IMG/VR virus record: IMGVR_UViG_3300021964_000063
Span: 1-60,230 of that record
Origin: a virus
DNA length: 60,230 nt
Reading direction: 5' to 3' (one strand)
The translations under genes were made by a program, and so were the position numbers. Shown here piece after piece: positions 1 to 10,900 of the stretch (position 1 is its first letter; every line of letters starts with the position of its first letter). The notes below the pieces were generated by a model, which worked only from the letters and a program-made list of their open reading frames with translations, was not told the DNA's origin and ran no database searches.

Positions 1-2955
1 AGAAGTTACAATTCCAGTCAATCCTGTACCAGATGATGTCGCAGTAATAAATCCAGCACCATTGGTCAGTTGATTAGTGTTAGTAAATGATGTGGTAATA
101 AATCCAGCACCATTAGTCAGTTGATTATTATTTGTTGGAACTGTTGGTGTATTTGAAAAGTTATTATAATTAAGGTAATAAGATGCTGCTTGACTGTTTA
201 GAGTAAAGGCATTAGTAGCATTGGTTACTGATGTAATTCCACCAATTGTTAGTTGATCTATTTTTTGAAATTCAACAACATCACCATCACTAATAAAGGG
301 TGTCATAGTCACAACAGACCCATTGGTAGCCGTAAAGTCAACTCCACTTCTCTGTTTAATTCCGTTCAGGAACACATCAATCAAACCAACTTCATATCCA
401 CCAGTAATTGTGAAATTCGTTGTTACACCAGAAGATGTTTCTGTCTGTCTAGTGATTGTTGAGAATGGAATATTAACAGTTACAGTCGTTCCAGACCCTA
501 CAATTGTTACACCTGCTCCAATAAAGTTGATGTCTGTATATCCAGTACCAACACGAACTGATCCCGATTGGATTCCAACACCAGAAATGATGTTAGTTAA
601 TTGACTACCATCTCCTCTAAAACTTGATGCTGTAATAATACCAGTTGTATTAATAGAAACTGTTGTGCCAATCCCAACAGATGCTTGTTTTCCATCTCTG
701 TCACTAAAAACAACTTCTCCAGAAGTGTCTTGGTGTATTCTAACTGTGGTGGCAGTACCAATAATTATCTCATCAATACCTTCAATTTTTCTAGCAGTTG
801 GATCTAAGGTAATTGACCCTTGACCAATCGTAAGAATGCCAGTAATTCTAGCATCACCATCAACTAATAATGTAGTATTACCATATCCAACATGAACAGT
901 TCCAATACCAGTACTAATTGTAGATGCACCAGAAACATTTACTCCATTTGATAAGACATCAACTCCAGTTCTTGCGGTAACAATACCAATAGAGTCTATA
1001 TTTTTTACATCTTCATATGTGATTGTACCACCAACTGTTACGTTGCCACTAAAGAAACCATCAACAGCAGTTATAGAACCAGCAATACTAATATTATTAG
1101 GTACGTCATTGGTTCTACCTGCACCATATACAAGTATGGCACCATTAGCAGTAGATTTTTTAAGAACAACAGCAATCTTTTGAACAAGATGTGTTGGGTC
1201 AGTAGGTCTTACATTCGTAAGTCCTCCACCAGGTGCAACATATAGTTCATCTCCTACATCAAATGCCTGAGTGTTAACACCTTCCAGTTCACCATAAACA
1301 ATGATCTGACCATTAGTGTTATTGGCAAGATCTGTACTTACAACACCTTTTGCAGGCATTGTTGTTGAGTTAGATGCTCTTGATTCCTCAACGTCTAATC
1401 TATCCTGTCCACTATTATATGCAACTTGATATACAGGTGTTCCAATAGTTAGTCCATAACCAATATTTTGGTTTCTAACATCAAGGGTAAGTTTTGATGC
1501 GGAATCAGCATCTCCACCTCCTCCTAGGGCAGTGCTAGCAATACCAACCCACTTTGATGTTGAAGAATCGTAAATTAGTAATTGTTTATCAGTACCGTCA
1601 AAAGTTACATCATCAAGATCTTTGATGAAACCTGCTCCACCACCACCCATTGTTGAGAGTTGAGTGGTAATCCTATTAATAAACAGTCTGTAATGATTTG
1701 ATAGATCATCAAGAGTCGCAAACTTTTGATCAAGAGGTGTTAATATATCAGTTTGTCCACCTGCTTTTTCTTTTTCACTAGGAGGTTCATTAAGAAGATA
1801 ATTTTCTTGTAATTGTTTTTGATCTTTTTTGATCAATGAGGCAATATCCTTAAGTTCTTGGACAGTTGATTTTAAAGAATCAATGTCCTTTACTATAGTA
1901 GATATATCATTATCATAATATTTGACTTCTGGAAGTAAATTTACTTGTTCTTTAAGTTCATTAAAAAACTTTAAAAGTGTCTCATCTGTCTTAATGCTCT
2001 GCTCATTGATAGAAGTAATTTCTTTTTCTAACTTCTGTTTTATTTTATTCTGCTCACTCAGAACTGCTTTCTTTAGTTTTCTATCATCATCTTTAAATTC
2101 TCTGTGATATTCCCAAACTTTTAATGATGACTTACTTAGTTCGGAATATATTTTATCTTTAGTTTCAGTTAATCGAATATTAGTTTGATCAATCTTCTCA
2201 CTAACATTATCTTTAAGGTTTTTGACATTTATATTTTGCTCAAAATCTTTTACTTGAATAGTCTCATTAAGTTCTGATACCTCAAAAGATATTTTCTCTT
2301 TAATTACGTCAAGATGTCCTTGAACTCTGGTAAAATCTTCATCAATAGTATTAAAAGTATTTCCAATCCACCTAAAATCAGGCACATCTCTAGATTTTAC
2401 CTTATTAAGTTCTTCTATGAGAGATGATATGTCACTATCATAGTGTTTGATCTCAGGTAAAGATGATATATCTTCTTTTAATTGTGTTATTTTATCATTA
2501 ATATGTTCAATATCATGATCGTAATACCTTATTGTTGGTATTTCGGGTATTTTTGATTCAATTTCAGTTAATTTTTCCTCAAAATGTTCATTTTTTACAT
2601 CTAAGTCATCAATTTTATTACTCTTTTGATCAAACTGTGTAAAATATTCTTCAATATGAGTTAGTTTACTACTTAAATCACTTAATTCTTCATCATAATA
2701 TTTTATTTCTGGTATTTCTGGTATCTCTTTTCTTAAATCATTGACCAGACGCACTAATTCTGCCCATTCTGGTGCAGTCTCTACCAGAATAGGGTTAATG
2801 TTCTCTATTTCTTCAACTAAAACTTCTTCTTTGGGTGATTCTGTAATATAATCTTCTACTGACGGAAGTTCCTTTTCCTCTATAAAATCTTTATATGAGG
2901 GTAGATTATTTTCCTCTACTATATCATTTATTGACGGCAGGTCTTCGTTAGACAT
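1..2955 (-). CDS. Fibre-like virion structural protein, 3' end beyond left edge
   Basis: Open for 985 codons from ATG at 2955 to the window edge, so the C-terminus is missing. The first ~420 residues are charged and coiled-coil-like, with four spaced copies of a YYD-x-(D/E)-(I/L) motif (about residues 85, 145, 170 and 345). The rest is Gly/Ser/Thr/Val-rich and repetitive, with the modules GGTITYEDV (about residue 640) and FRGDGSQLT (about residue 775) that recur in fibre genes at 56314 and 58506. This suggests a trimeric coiled coil followed by a beta-rich fibre or whisker shaft. It lies after gp16, where T4 has gp17, so it is an extra cyanophage-type structural gene. A late promoter lies at 2996-3004. 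The exact role is inferred. Confidence 0.75.
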   Translation of the reverse strand, partial: MSNEDLPSINDIVEENNLPSYKDFIEEKELPSVEDYITESPKEEVLVEEIENINPILVETAPEWAELVRLVNDLRKEIPEIPEIKYYDEELSDLSSKLTHIEEYFTQFDQKSNKIDDLDVKNEHFEEKLTEIESKIPEIPTIRYYDHDIEHINDKITQLKEDISSLPEIKHYDSDISSLIEELNKVKSRDVPDFRWIGNTFNTIDEDFTRVQGHLDVIKEKISFEVSELNETIQVKDFEQNINVKNLKDNVSEKIDQTNIRLTETKDKIYSELSKSSLKVWEYHREFKDDDRKLKKAVLSEQNKIKQKLEKEITSINEQSIKTDETLLKFFNELKEQVNLLPEVKYYDNDISTIVKDIDSLKSTVQELKDIASLIKKDQKQLQENYLLNEPPSEKEKAGGQTDILTPLDQKFATLDDLSNHYRLFINRITTQLSTMGGGGAGFIKDLDDVTFDGTDKQLLIYDSSTSKWVGIASTALGGGGDADSASKLTLDVRNQNIGYGLTIGTPVYQVAYNSGQDRLDVEESRASNSTTMPAKGVVSTDLANNTNGQIIVYGELEGVNTQAFDVGDELYVAPGGGLTNVRPTDPTHLVQKIAVVLKKSTANGAILVYGAGRTNDVPNNISIAGSITAVDGFFSGNVTVGGTITYEDVKNIDSIGIVTARTGVDVLSNGVNVSGASTISTGIGTVHVGYGNTTLLVDGDARITGILTIGQGSITLDPTARKIEGIDEIIIGTATTVRIHQDTSGEVVFSDRDGKQASVGIGTTVSINTTGIITASSFRGDGSQLTNIISGVGIQSGSVRVGTGYTDINFIGAGVTIVGSGTTVTVNIPFSTITRQTETSSGVTTNFTITGGYEVGLIDVFLNGIKQRSGVDFTATNGSVVTMTPFISDGDVVEFQKIDQLTIGGITSVTNATNAFTLNSQAASYYLNYNNFSNTPTVPTNNNQLTNGAGFITTSFTNTNQLTNGAGFITATSSGTGLTGIVTS
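968..1067 (-). repeat. TYEDV module, copy 1
   Basis: DNA encoding VTVGGTITYEDVKNIDSIGI inside the partial fibre gene; matches the copies at 56.8 and 58.7 kb. Confidence 0.72.
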
Positions 2956-2995
2956 TCTATTAGTGCATTACTTTGGGATTTCTCTCCCTGAAATA

Positions 2996-3004
2996 CTATT
3001 TATC
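2996..3004 (-). promoter_or_regulatory. T4-type late promoter
   Basis: Minus-strand GATAAATAG, 41 bp upstream of the fibre gene start at 2955, overlapping the end of gp16. Confidence 0.6.
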
Positions 3005-3421
3005 TGCCTGACTTGCTTGCTTTAACATTTTTTGAAGGTCCGCTGTAGAACCAACAAATAGGGCATTATTTACCGTAGTAGGACCTTTTTGATCCTTTTC
3101 CTCACTAACATCTTTCAGTTTCTTCTGAAGATCCATTAACTTATCAGTAGCATCGGAAACGTTTTTAATAAGTTGACCTGCTACTTCATATGCTCTTGGC
3201 ATCTCACTTTCTTGAGCAAGTTCAAGAATACCATTGATTGCTTCTTGCCCTTTTTCTATTATTGAATAAAGATTACCTCTGGTATATTCGTAATCTTTTT
3301 TGATGTCCTCAGTTGATGATTTGATTTTTTCAATCTTATTATCAACTTTTGTTTTATCTATTTGGACATCTGAAACTTCAACGTCAAATGCCTCATCCAA
3401 ACCGTCATATTTTTTAGTCAT
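2996..3421 (-). CDS. gp16: Small terminase subunit gp16
   Basis: 141 residues (T4 gp16 has 164). The central part matches the T4 gp16 pattern: a D-Y-x-Y-x-R-x-N segment, then a long helical stretch with MPRAYEV and a NALFVGS-type segment near the C-terminus (T4 has ATVFMGS). Gp16 forms the ring that recognises DNA and regulates the gp17 packaging motor. It follows gp15 as in T4. The 3' end overlaps the late promoter of the next gene. Gp17 is not in the window; the next gene downstream is a fibre-like protein instead. Confidence 0.9.
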   Translation of the reverse strand: MTKKYDGLDEAFDVEVSDVQIDKTKVDNKIEKIKSSTEDIKKDYEYTRGNLYSIIEKGQEAINGILELAQESEMPRAYEVAGQLIKNVSDATDKLMDLQKKLKDVSEEKDQKGPTTVNNALFVGSTADLQKMLKQASQADK

Positions 3422-3429
3422 AATAGTAA

Positions 3430-4437
3430 TTAACTAAATCCTCCATCAAATCCAAAGTTATCTCCAACTTCAATGAATGAAGCATCTGCTTTAGTGATAT
3501 TGTAGATAGCAGAACCTAAAACATGTTGTTGAATCGGAGTCTTATCCTGTGCTCTTCTAACTGTTAACCTATTATCAACTATATTATCAACGTACATTTG
3601 CTCTTCGCCCATGTAGATGTATGTTTTCTTGGTAAACTTAGTGCCATCTGAAACTTCAATCACAGTATCTTCAAAATCAACGTTTGCTGTCAACTGAGCA
3701 ACTTCACTTCCGTTATAATCTTTCAGTGCTCTTGGTTCTACAGTGTAAGTAACATCTCTTTCGTATTGAGTTTTTCCTTTTGTTCTTGTTCCTGCAATAT
3801 ATCCAACAGAAACTTTTTCAACAATCGAAGAACTAATATCTGTAAGTGGTCCGTAAAGATAGGTTTTTGCTGTAAATCTAAATGTATAAACTAATGCTCT
3901 TCTTGTATCAAAGTTACCTTCATAATCATCTTCCATTGATACATTATCAAGCACAACTGGAGTATTGACTACTTCTGTTAATCCGCTAAGAAGTTTAACC
4001 GGTATTGTGTATGCGGGAGTGAAATAAGGTAAAATCTGTTCGGTTATTTGCAACATATCATCATTTAGTTTTGTCATTACCGACAATTCAAAAACCATGT
4101 TGTATGGTACTGGCATATATGCCTTTTTAGTTTGTTCTCCGTTATCGCCAGTTATAACAAACGTTTGAGATTTTGATACTTTTCTTTCAGGATCATAAGT
4201 TAAATCAATAAACTCAAATGACATTCTAGGCAATGTCATTTGAACAGGAGTATTCAAATCTGGAGTCTGTTCTAATCTTGCTAGAAACTTTTGTGTAGGT
4301 CCATAGGCAAGAGGAACTTTGACGACACTCCAAGTCTCATCATTTCCGTCTTTGTGTTTAATCTCGATACCGTTAAACAGAGAACCAAATGAAATGATTG
4401 TAGATCTTAGAATTTCGTTATAGAAATACTCAAACAT
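3430..4437 (-). CDS. gp15: Tail sheath stabiliser and completion protein gp15
   Basis: 335 residues (T4 gp15: 272). The N-terminus MFEYFYN matches T4 MFGYFYN. The family pattern continues with LPR followed by a hydrophobic FID/VD segment, then YELS-like 'FELSVMTKLNDD' and the hallmark ITEQILPYFTP (T4: VEQILPYFQP). The protein caps the contracted or extended sheath and joins the tail to the neck. The ~80 extra C-terminal residues resemble no T4 segment. It sits between gp14 and gp16 in T4 order. Confidence 0.92.
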   Translation of the reverse strand: MFEYFYNEILRSTIISFGSLFNGIEIKHKDGNDETWSVVKVPLAYGPTQKFLARLEQTPDLNTPVQMTLPRMSFEFIDLTYDPERKVSKSQTFVITGDNGEQTKKAYMPVPYNMVFELSVMTKLNDDMLQITEQILPYFTPAYTIPVKLLSGLTEVVNTPVVLDNVSMEDDYEGNFDTRRALVYTFRFTAKTYLYGPLTDISSSIVEKVSVGYIAGTRTKGKTQYERDVTYTVEPRALKDYNGSEVAQLTANVDFEDTVIEVSDGTKFTKKTYIYMGEEQMYVDNIVDNRLTVRRAQDKTPIQQHVLGSAIYNITKADASFIEVGDNFGFDGGFS

Positions 4438-4476
4438 GATCTTTAAAGAATATACTTCTATTTAACAGTTTTACGC

Positions 4477-6432
4477 CTAAGGCATTCCAAAAGGATTTTT
4501 CTCACTAAAATCAATAACTAGGCTTGCTTCTCTCTGAATACTATCATTATCTGCGAATGGAGTAACCTCGTCGTAAATACCTACCGTTCTAATAATACCA
4601 ACTGCAGAAGATTCTGAACCAGTGATCGTTTCGCCTGCCTTGAAATCACCACTAACTATTGAAATCTCAAGAGTATTAGCAACTGCATCATACTCTTTAA
4701 CTCTGGCTGTAGTGCCACTAGTTCCACCTGTAACAATTTCATTATATACAAATGATCCACTTGATGTAACTATTCCAGCAACTGGTTTTGATAATGTGAC
4801 ATCTGGTGCTATAACATATTTTGCTCCACCATTTGAGATGTAGATAGAAGTGACAAATCCTGCAGAACTGATTGTGGCAATACCTGTTGCTTTTACCACT
4901 CCATTTACTTCTGTATAATAGTTCTTCTCTGAGGTATCATTTGAAATTGTAACAATAGGAGGAGAAGTATATCCACTTCCACCAAAAGTTACAGTTATGC
5001 CTGTTACTATTCCGCAATTTTGTATGCCTACTTCAACATTTTGGGTTGTTGTAGCAAGACCAACAGTGGCGTTGTTTATAGTAAGAATTGAGGATCCAAT
5101 ACTCGTTACAAAAGTATCTTTTGGTATGATATAAACTCTTTCATATGGACTATCATATCCAGTCTGCAATCTTACACGGTCACCAACTACCATATTAGTG
5201 GTATTGATTCCTGTAATAACTGTTGAACCTATACCTATTGTTCCAGAAGTTGTAATAGAATCAAATCTTATTGTAGAAATTCCTGTAGCAGTAGTTCCTA
5301 CACCACCAGTTGGAGTACCAAAAGTCACCGTAGGTGCCTGTTTATAATAAACACCTCCTGTAGTTCCGTATGGGAACAGATACGCAGATGCACCAATACT
5401 AATAGGTGCCCTTAATACACTAGCACTGTTAAGAATAGCAGTTGCTGCGGCACCAACATGTTTTGGAGTTGATATTCCAACTGTTGGTGCTGTAATATAT
5501 CCTCCTCCACTATTTGCTATTGATACTGTCTGCACAGAACCTGTTGGAACAAGAATGCTAGTAGCAGCTGCCCCAGCACCAGAAGGACCTCCTCCGTGAA
5601 ATGTAATAATAGGTGCTACAGTATATCCACATCCAGCATTTGTTACATTTACTGAAACTATTTTTCCCGATGTTCCATCACACCCAACATAATCATAAGT
5701 AAGTGATGCTACACCTACTGCTGTTGTTCCTCCTGGTGCGGACGAAAAAGCAACTCTGGGTAGTTCTGTATACCCTCTACCCATATTTGTAACTACAACA
5801 GATCCAACAGAACCAGTTGTACACAAACTTGAAGTTGCAGTTGCCTGTGTACTGACTCCTACAGCAATAAGTCTAAGAGTCTTGATATGTCCAATCTGTT
5901 CAATTTCTTCATCAATATCATCGATTCCAGTATCAATGACTTCATCTTCATATCTAAAGAGTTCACATCTTAATGTGTAAACATAGTTCTTTTGTAGTTG
6001 ATAGAAAGGTTGTTCGTGTTCTACATATTTGATTTCAAATAATCTCTCTCCCAGTGGAAAATAAATCAAATCCCCTTCTTTTGGTCTAGTTGCTAGTTCA
6101 ATATTGGGAAGATTCTTAATCAACGGAGTAATGTACTCCTCAAATCTCTCTCTAGACACAACCAGAGTTAGATCATCTTTTTCTTGAATACCAAACCGTG
6201 ATAATATGGTTCCTTCTCCACCATAACCATCATAATTATCTACATATGCCTCAATAGGATATGCGTTATCAAACTCAGATTGTATGACTTCTTTAATTAC
6301 AGTAAACTTCGTAAGATATTTGCGAGGCATATAATACACCTCAATACCATACATTTTCAACTGTTCATTGACGAGACTTTGGATTAATCCCTGTTCTCCT
6401 TTAGTTCCGTTTTGAAAAAATGGATTAAGCAT
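4477..6432 (-). CDS. gp14: Neck protein gp14 with large GxGY-repeat insertion
   Basis: 651 residues against 256 in T4. Residues 1-190 carry the gp14 core: GIEVYYMPRKY (T4 GVECYYVPREY), YDGYGG, FGIQ, and the signature EGDLIYFPLGERLFEI followed by PFYQL. Residues ~195-620 are an inserted repeat domain with many copies of (S/G)GGY-x3-P-x-(V/I) and short ATGIxT strands. The C-terminus ENPFG-like 'FSEKNPFGMP' closes the protein. Gp14 and gp13 form the neck to which head and tail join. The inserted domain probably decorates the collar surface. Confidence 0.9.
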   Translation of the reverse strand: MLNPFFQNGTKGEQGLIQSLVNEQLKMYGIEVYYMPRKYLTKFTVIKEVIQSEFDNAYPIEAYVDNYDGYGGEGTILSRFGIQEKDDLTLVVSRERFEEYITPLIKNLPNIELATRPKEGDLIYFPLGERLFEIKYVEHEQPFYQLQKNYVYTLRCELFRYEDEVIDTGIDDIDEEIEQIGHIKTLRLIAVGVSTQATATSSLCTTGSVGSVVVTNMGRGYTELPRVAFSSAPGGTTAVGVASLTYDYVGCDGTSGKIVSVNVTNAGCGYTVAPIITFHGGGPSGAGAAATSILVPTGSVQTVSIANSGGGYITAPTVGISTPKHVGAAATAILNSASVLRAPISIGASAYLFPYGTTGGVYYKQAPTVTFGTPTGGVGTTATGISTIRFDSITTSGTIGIGSTVITGINTTNMVVGDRVRLQTGYDSPYERVYIIPKDTFVTSIGSSILTINNATVGLATTTQNVEVGIQNCGIVTGITVTFGGSGYTSPPIVTISNDTSEKNYYTEVNGVVKATGIATISSAGFVTSIYISNGGAKYVIAPDVTLSKPVAGIVTSSGSFVYNEIVTGGTSGTTARVKEYDAVANTLEISIVSGDFKAGETITGSESSAVGIIRTVGIYDEVTPFADNDSIQREASLVIDFSEKNPFGMP

Positions 6433-6436
6433 AGCA

Positions 6437-7309
6437 TCAACCGATCATATCTAGAGGTGGAAGTTCGTAAGTGCTTAACATTTTTTGCTTTATTTCATCA
6501 AGTTCTCTTTGTCCATCATCAAATATTTGTCTACCATTAAACTCAATTCCTCCTGGAAGTTTTACACCCTGGAACTTCATCAGATTTTGACCCCATTGTC
6601 TTTTGATAAGAGATGTTAGATATGGTTTTATAAATGAATCATTCCAGACTCGTGAATAATCATTACCATCCAATACTGACCAGCAATCTAAAACTAAAAA
6701 CTCTCCTGCTTTTAATTCCGTCCAATCTACGTCAAGATACATTCTATCTTGTCTTTGATTGAATCTAATTTGCTTATGAGTATTAAGTAAAAAGTTTATT
6801 GTTTCCAAATAACTCATAGTCATTGAGTAGGAGGTAAGATCATATCCAGTTGCTCCTGACCCTTGAAGTCCTGCCATATCACTTAACATTAACTGATATT
6901 TAATGTTAAACATTCCAGAAGATAACCCTTCATTATATTGAAATACTTTATTGATTCCAATAATTGATGGAGGAATTGCTATATAATTGCTATTTTCATA
7001 ATATGTAAATGTAGTATTAGTTCCAGCAATATCTGCATTTGCTGTAATACTAGTTATTCCTGACGTTCCACCGTCACCTGATGGTGCTCCTGGAGGTCTA
7101 GCATTTCCTCTGTTAACATCTTCATCAGTTACTTGGTATTTTAAATATGCTTGACTTACTCCATCAAAATGCCTTTCTTGAAAAAACTGAACAGCATCAT
7201 CAACTAAATCCTGCAACTGCTCTTCGGCAACGTTGATTTCAACAACGGGAGCTCCCAATTGCCTTAAACAATAATCAATTAATTCTTGCCTAGTTGACGG
7301 TTTTGCCAT
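6437..7309 (-). CDS. gp13: Neck protein gp13
   Basis: 290 residues (T4 gp13: 309). The N-terminus RQELIDYCLRQLGAPVVEIN is the strongly conserved gp13 opening, followed by DDAVQFFQERHFDG. Gp13 forms the head-proximal neck ring with gp14. It is directly followed by gp14 four bases downstream, as in T4. A late promoter sits at 7325-7341, just upstream of the start at 7309. Confidence 0.92.
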   Translation of the reverse strand: MAKPSTRQELIDYCLRQLGAPVVEINVAEEQLQDLVDDAVQFFQERHFDGVSQAYLKYQVTDEDVNRGNARPPGAPSGDGGTSGITSITANADIAGTNTTFTYYENSNYIAIPPSIIGINKVFQYNEGLSSGMFNIKYQLMLSDMAGLQGSGATGYDLTSYSMTMSYLETINFLLNTHKQIRFNQRQDRMYLDVDWTELKAGEFLVLDCWSVLDGNDYSRVWNDSFIKPYLTSLIKRQWGQNLMKFQGVKLPGGIEFNGRQIFDDGQRELDEIKQKMLSTYELPPLDMIG

Positions 7310-7324
7310 TATTATAAGACAGTT

Positions 7325-7341
7325 CTTTTTTTATTATTTAG
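7325..7341 (-). promoter_or_regulatory. T4-type late promoter
   Basis: Minus-strand CTAAATAATAAAAAAAG, 15 bp upstream of gp13. Confidence 0.65.
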
Positions 7342-7728
7342 TTAGGTATCAGTAGATATTCCTGTAAAAACATTAATATTTCCTCTTACAACACTGTAAA
7401 GAGTACTTCCGACTCCCATTATAATGTCGTATTCATATCTACCACTCCTGATAGGAATAGTAGTTGCTTTGGCGAGTGTTATACTGAACTCACCTTTATC
7501 TGCATCTGTTATAGTTTCAGTAAAACTAGCAGTTGGGACACCAGATGAACCGATGGAAACAGTTTTAGTCATTTGTGAATACATCGTATGACTCGTCAAA
7601 TTGTAATTTGACCTATCATTATTCAAAATCTTAAATGTCTCTTCAAAATCAACACCAGTATACATTGTAAGGTTCACTCCATAAGGAGTTCTTACCGAGG
7701 GATCAAAGGTAATTGTATTATTTGCCAT
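7342..7728 (-). CDS. Conserved small virion-type protein
   Basis: 128 residues, not assigned to a T4 gene. The sequence is beta-rich and Ser/Thr-rich (SIGSSG, TETITDADKGEF, RSGRYEYDI), similar to small Ig-like or jelly-roll structural domains in phage tails and necks. It is translationally coupled to the gene upstream (11-bp overlap at 7718-7728) and lies between the 2523-residue protein and gp13, where T4 encodes gp11, gp12 and wac. A virion role is inferred from position only. Confidence 0.7.
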   Translation of the reverse strand: MANNTITFDPSVRTPYGVNLTMYTGVDFEETFKILNNDRSNYNLTSHTMYSQMTKTVSIGSSGVPTASFTETITDADKGEFSITLAKATTIPIRSGRYEYDIIMGVGSTLYSVVRGNINVFTGISTDT

Positions 7729-7942
7729 TTGCTATTACTTGGAGAAGAGTTTTGATGTCACTAAGATCATTTTGTAGATTATCCACTTTTTGTTCAAGAT
7801 TATCAACTCTCTTCTTCTCAGAAGAGAGTCTATTTCTTGCATTTATGTAGTTTTCATAATCAGTTTTGTTTCGATTCACGATAGCACCAGTAGTGTTATC
7901 TCTAAAAAATCCATCCTTTCCTTCAATTGGTACTAATGTCAT
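7718..7942 (-). CDS. Small coiled-coil protein of the structural block
   Basis: 74 residues. The first half contains GFFRDNTTGAIVN; the second half is a heptad-like coiled coil (VDNLEQKVDNLQNDL). It starts one base after the stop of the 2523-residue gene and overlaps the next gene by 11 bp, so it is probably co-translated with the structural operon. A small coiled-coil peptide here could be a trimerisation or collar component, but no family was recognised. Confidence 0.65.
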   Translation of the reverse strand: MTLVPIEGKDGFFRDNTTGAIVNRNKTDYENYINARNRLSSEKKRVDNLEQKVDNLQNDLSDIKTLLQVIANGK

Positions 7943-7943
7943 A

Positions 7944-10900
7944 TCAAACTACCGCGACACATCTAAGATTTCTAAACTGAGGAACAATTGCTTGATTGGT
8001 GGATGTTCCTATTAATTTAATCCTAAACATATTAAAGGGAGTTAGATTATCAATAGTAAACTTATACTCTTTAAAGTAATTCAATGATGGATACTGAGTG
8101 TAAACATCCGATGGTGGGACATATACATCTGGTCTGCCATCAGCATTAAATGGTTGAAGAACTGTTCCAAACTCACTTTGATTATTGATGCCTGGGAAAG
8201 GAGTAAATACACATTCTGTAGAAGGAAGATCTTGATCAAGAGCATAGAACATTCTGATGTCATTGAACGTTGAAACATATCCATCAATGAATATTCTTAA
8301 GGACGATGCTGGATTCTCCAAAACAATATTTCTAGTCACATACATCAAACTAGTCGGGTCACTTAAGATTCCTTTTGCTTTGCTATCTGTAGCATAGTTG
8401 GTGATGGGTTGATTTGCTCTATTAGAAACAAATACAACAGCAGCATGATCAAGATCGATAGCAGGAGATAATCTATTATCAACGGTCAGCATATTGCTAT
8501 TCAAAGTCATTGATTTATTGTATGGGAGACCGTTAAGATAACTTCTCTCATTAGTTGAAGAAACAACCATTCTTTGATTATCGAAGTAATTCTTTTCATT
8601 AAGAGAAATTTCTTGATATCCCTTATCCAGGAAAGAGATTTCAGTTCCGCTAACAGATGTTTCAGTGACCGTTCTCATCTGAGAACTAATAGAAGTTCCA
8701 TTAGGTGTAACTGTTCTCAATTTGGGAATAACGATTGAATAAGGAAGATTATATGTTCCTTTAACCTTAGTTCCGCCGCCAGTTTTACTAGTGACAAAAT
8801 ACCGAGAACCTAAAGTAGGAGAAGTAGAACTCCTATCAGTTCCATCAGTAGACATATTAACCTTAATGTTATAGTGATCAAGTCCGATAGCATCAGTAAC
8901 AGTCACATCTGCAAATTGATGTTCTTTATTGATTCTTAGCAAAGAAACTCCACCAAATTCATATCTGTAGACTAGTTCATTTACATTATGAGTAGCAGCA
9001 ACAGTATTATCAACTGCCCTGCTTGATATTCCTACCAAAGAGTTGCCAGCAGTTCCAGTATATGAGATAATCTCACTACCAATCTTTACATATCCAGGAT
9101 TATTAACACTAACAGGAAGACCTTCAAAATCTGCTAAGTTGGCAGTCGATCCGACAGAAATGGCACCTGTATCTGCTTTAGTATATTGAGCAGAAAGTGC
9201 TGTTGGAGTGATGTCAGAACCAACCTCTTTAAGAAGAACTCTGTTTGTGTTTGAATACATTCCATGATTTCTCTGGAACACTTTCAAATGAAGTCCATCA
9301 TTTCTGACAGTAACTGGTGCGTCAGGAACCAAACTTCCACCTACACCCACATTTACATCTGAAGTGATTCCTACAGATGTAGTATATTGTAAGTAGTTAT
9401 TTGCAGTAAACTTGACTTCTCCTTGAACTTTACTGAGTTCAAGTTCATTAAATCCAAGCAATGCATTAACAGACAATTTCATGTCTCTTCCTGGTAATAA
9501 AGCATTACCACCAGTGGTTAATGGTGCTAGAACATCACCAACATTATATCCACTACCGCCCGCATTGATAGTCGCAGCAATAGCAACTCCATTGTTTATT
9601 GTAATGTTAGCGGTTGCATTCACACCTTGACCAGTAAATGCTGTTAAAGCAATTCCAGTATAAGTAAACTGCGATGCTGCGGGAGTATATCCTATTCCTG
9701 GATTAGAAAGTCCAAGATTTCCGGTTGATGAACCAGCAAGACCTACCAATACTCCTCTAAAGTTAGATGAAGTTTGAGTAATTATATCTCCAATTGATAG
9801 TTCTCTTCCAGCATCAACTCCGGTATTATTGATGGTTGTTCCAATCCCAACACTAATCGTTCTAGGAGTAATTGAAATACCATTTCTAGTGATTTTTTCA
9901 AGTTGCTGAGGAAGTTCTGGGTTAAAGAACTGAACAACGCCTTGAGATACGAACTGACAGCGATAAAGAACAAACTTAAGGTCTTCGTATTGACTTGGTG
10001 TCCATACTGAAGCATTCTGAGATTTAAACAAAGAACCTAAGAGAGGTTGCTGAGTAACAATAATTTGTCCTGCTTCTTGGGCAGCAGTTGTTATATCTGC
10101 CTCACCAAATCGGGAAATCCATACGTTGTAATCAGTAACATCTGCCTTAACAATAATCGCATACTCTGTGTTACCGTTCAAATATACTGGAGAGTTAAAA
10201 GTAAATGTAGTTGGAACGGAACCATCTTCAGATATCTCAACAAATTTTGGATCTAAAGTTACTTCAGAGAATGGGAGAATGATATTAGTTGGAGTACCAA
10301 GTCTAGTCTCACGAATTTGAATAGTTACAGGGAAATCTGTTGCTTTAGATTGGAAGAATAAATCAATTTTAGAAAGATATATGCCAGTAAGATCATCAAC
10401 AAAGAATGTTTGAGCGAGAGGATCACCGCGACGAGGACGAGGGGGAGCAGGTGGTGCTGGTGGTGGTGGGGGAGGTGGTATTCTAACAACATTAATATCT
10501 TGTATAATATTAACTTCTGTAGACTCACCAACTAGTTGTCTGCTTTCTGGTTCAATATCTTCATTAGTTGAAACTCTAGCATTTCTCAACGAAAGAGTTA
10601 ATTCTTGAGTGTTATCGAGATCACCTTGAGAATAGAATATTTCTTTAGCACTAGTAGAAAGTGATCCTTTAACTCTACTGTTAATTGAACTACTTGTTAG
10701 TCTAAACTCTGACCTTCCGGTGTCGAAAGTTGGATTAGAGACGCTAGATGGGTCAGGAACACGGAAAGAACCAATCAGAGTACCAACTCGGTCTGTGATA
10801 AGTCTAACAGAGGTTACAGTCGCTTCTGCGCCACTTGTACGTCCTCTCAATACCATTCCTGATTGAATGTATCCAAAGAACTGTGAAAACTCTTCAGACT

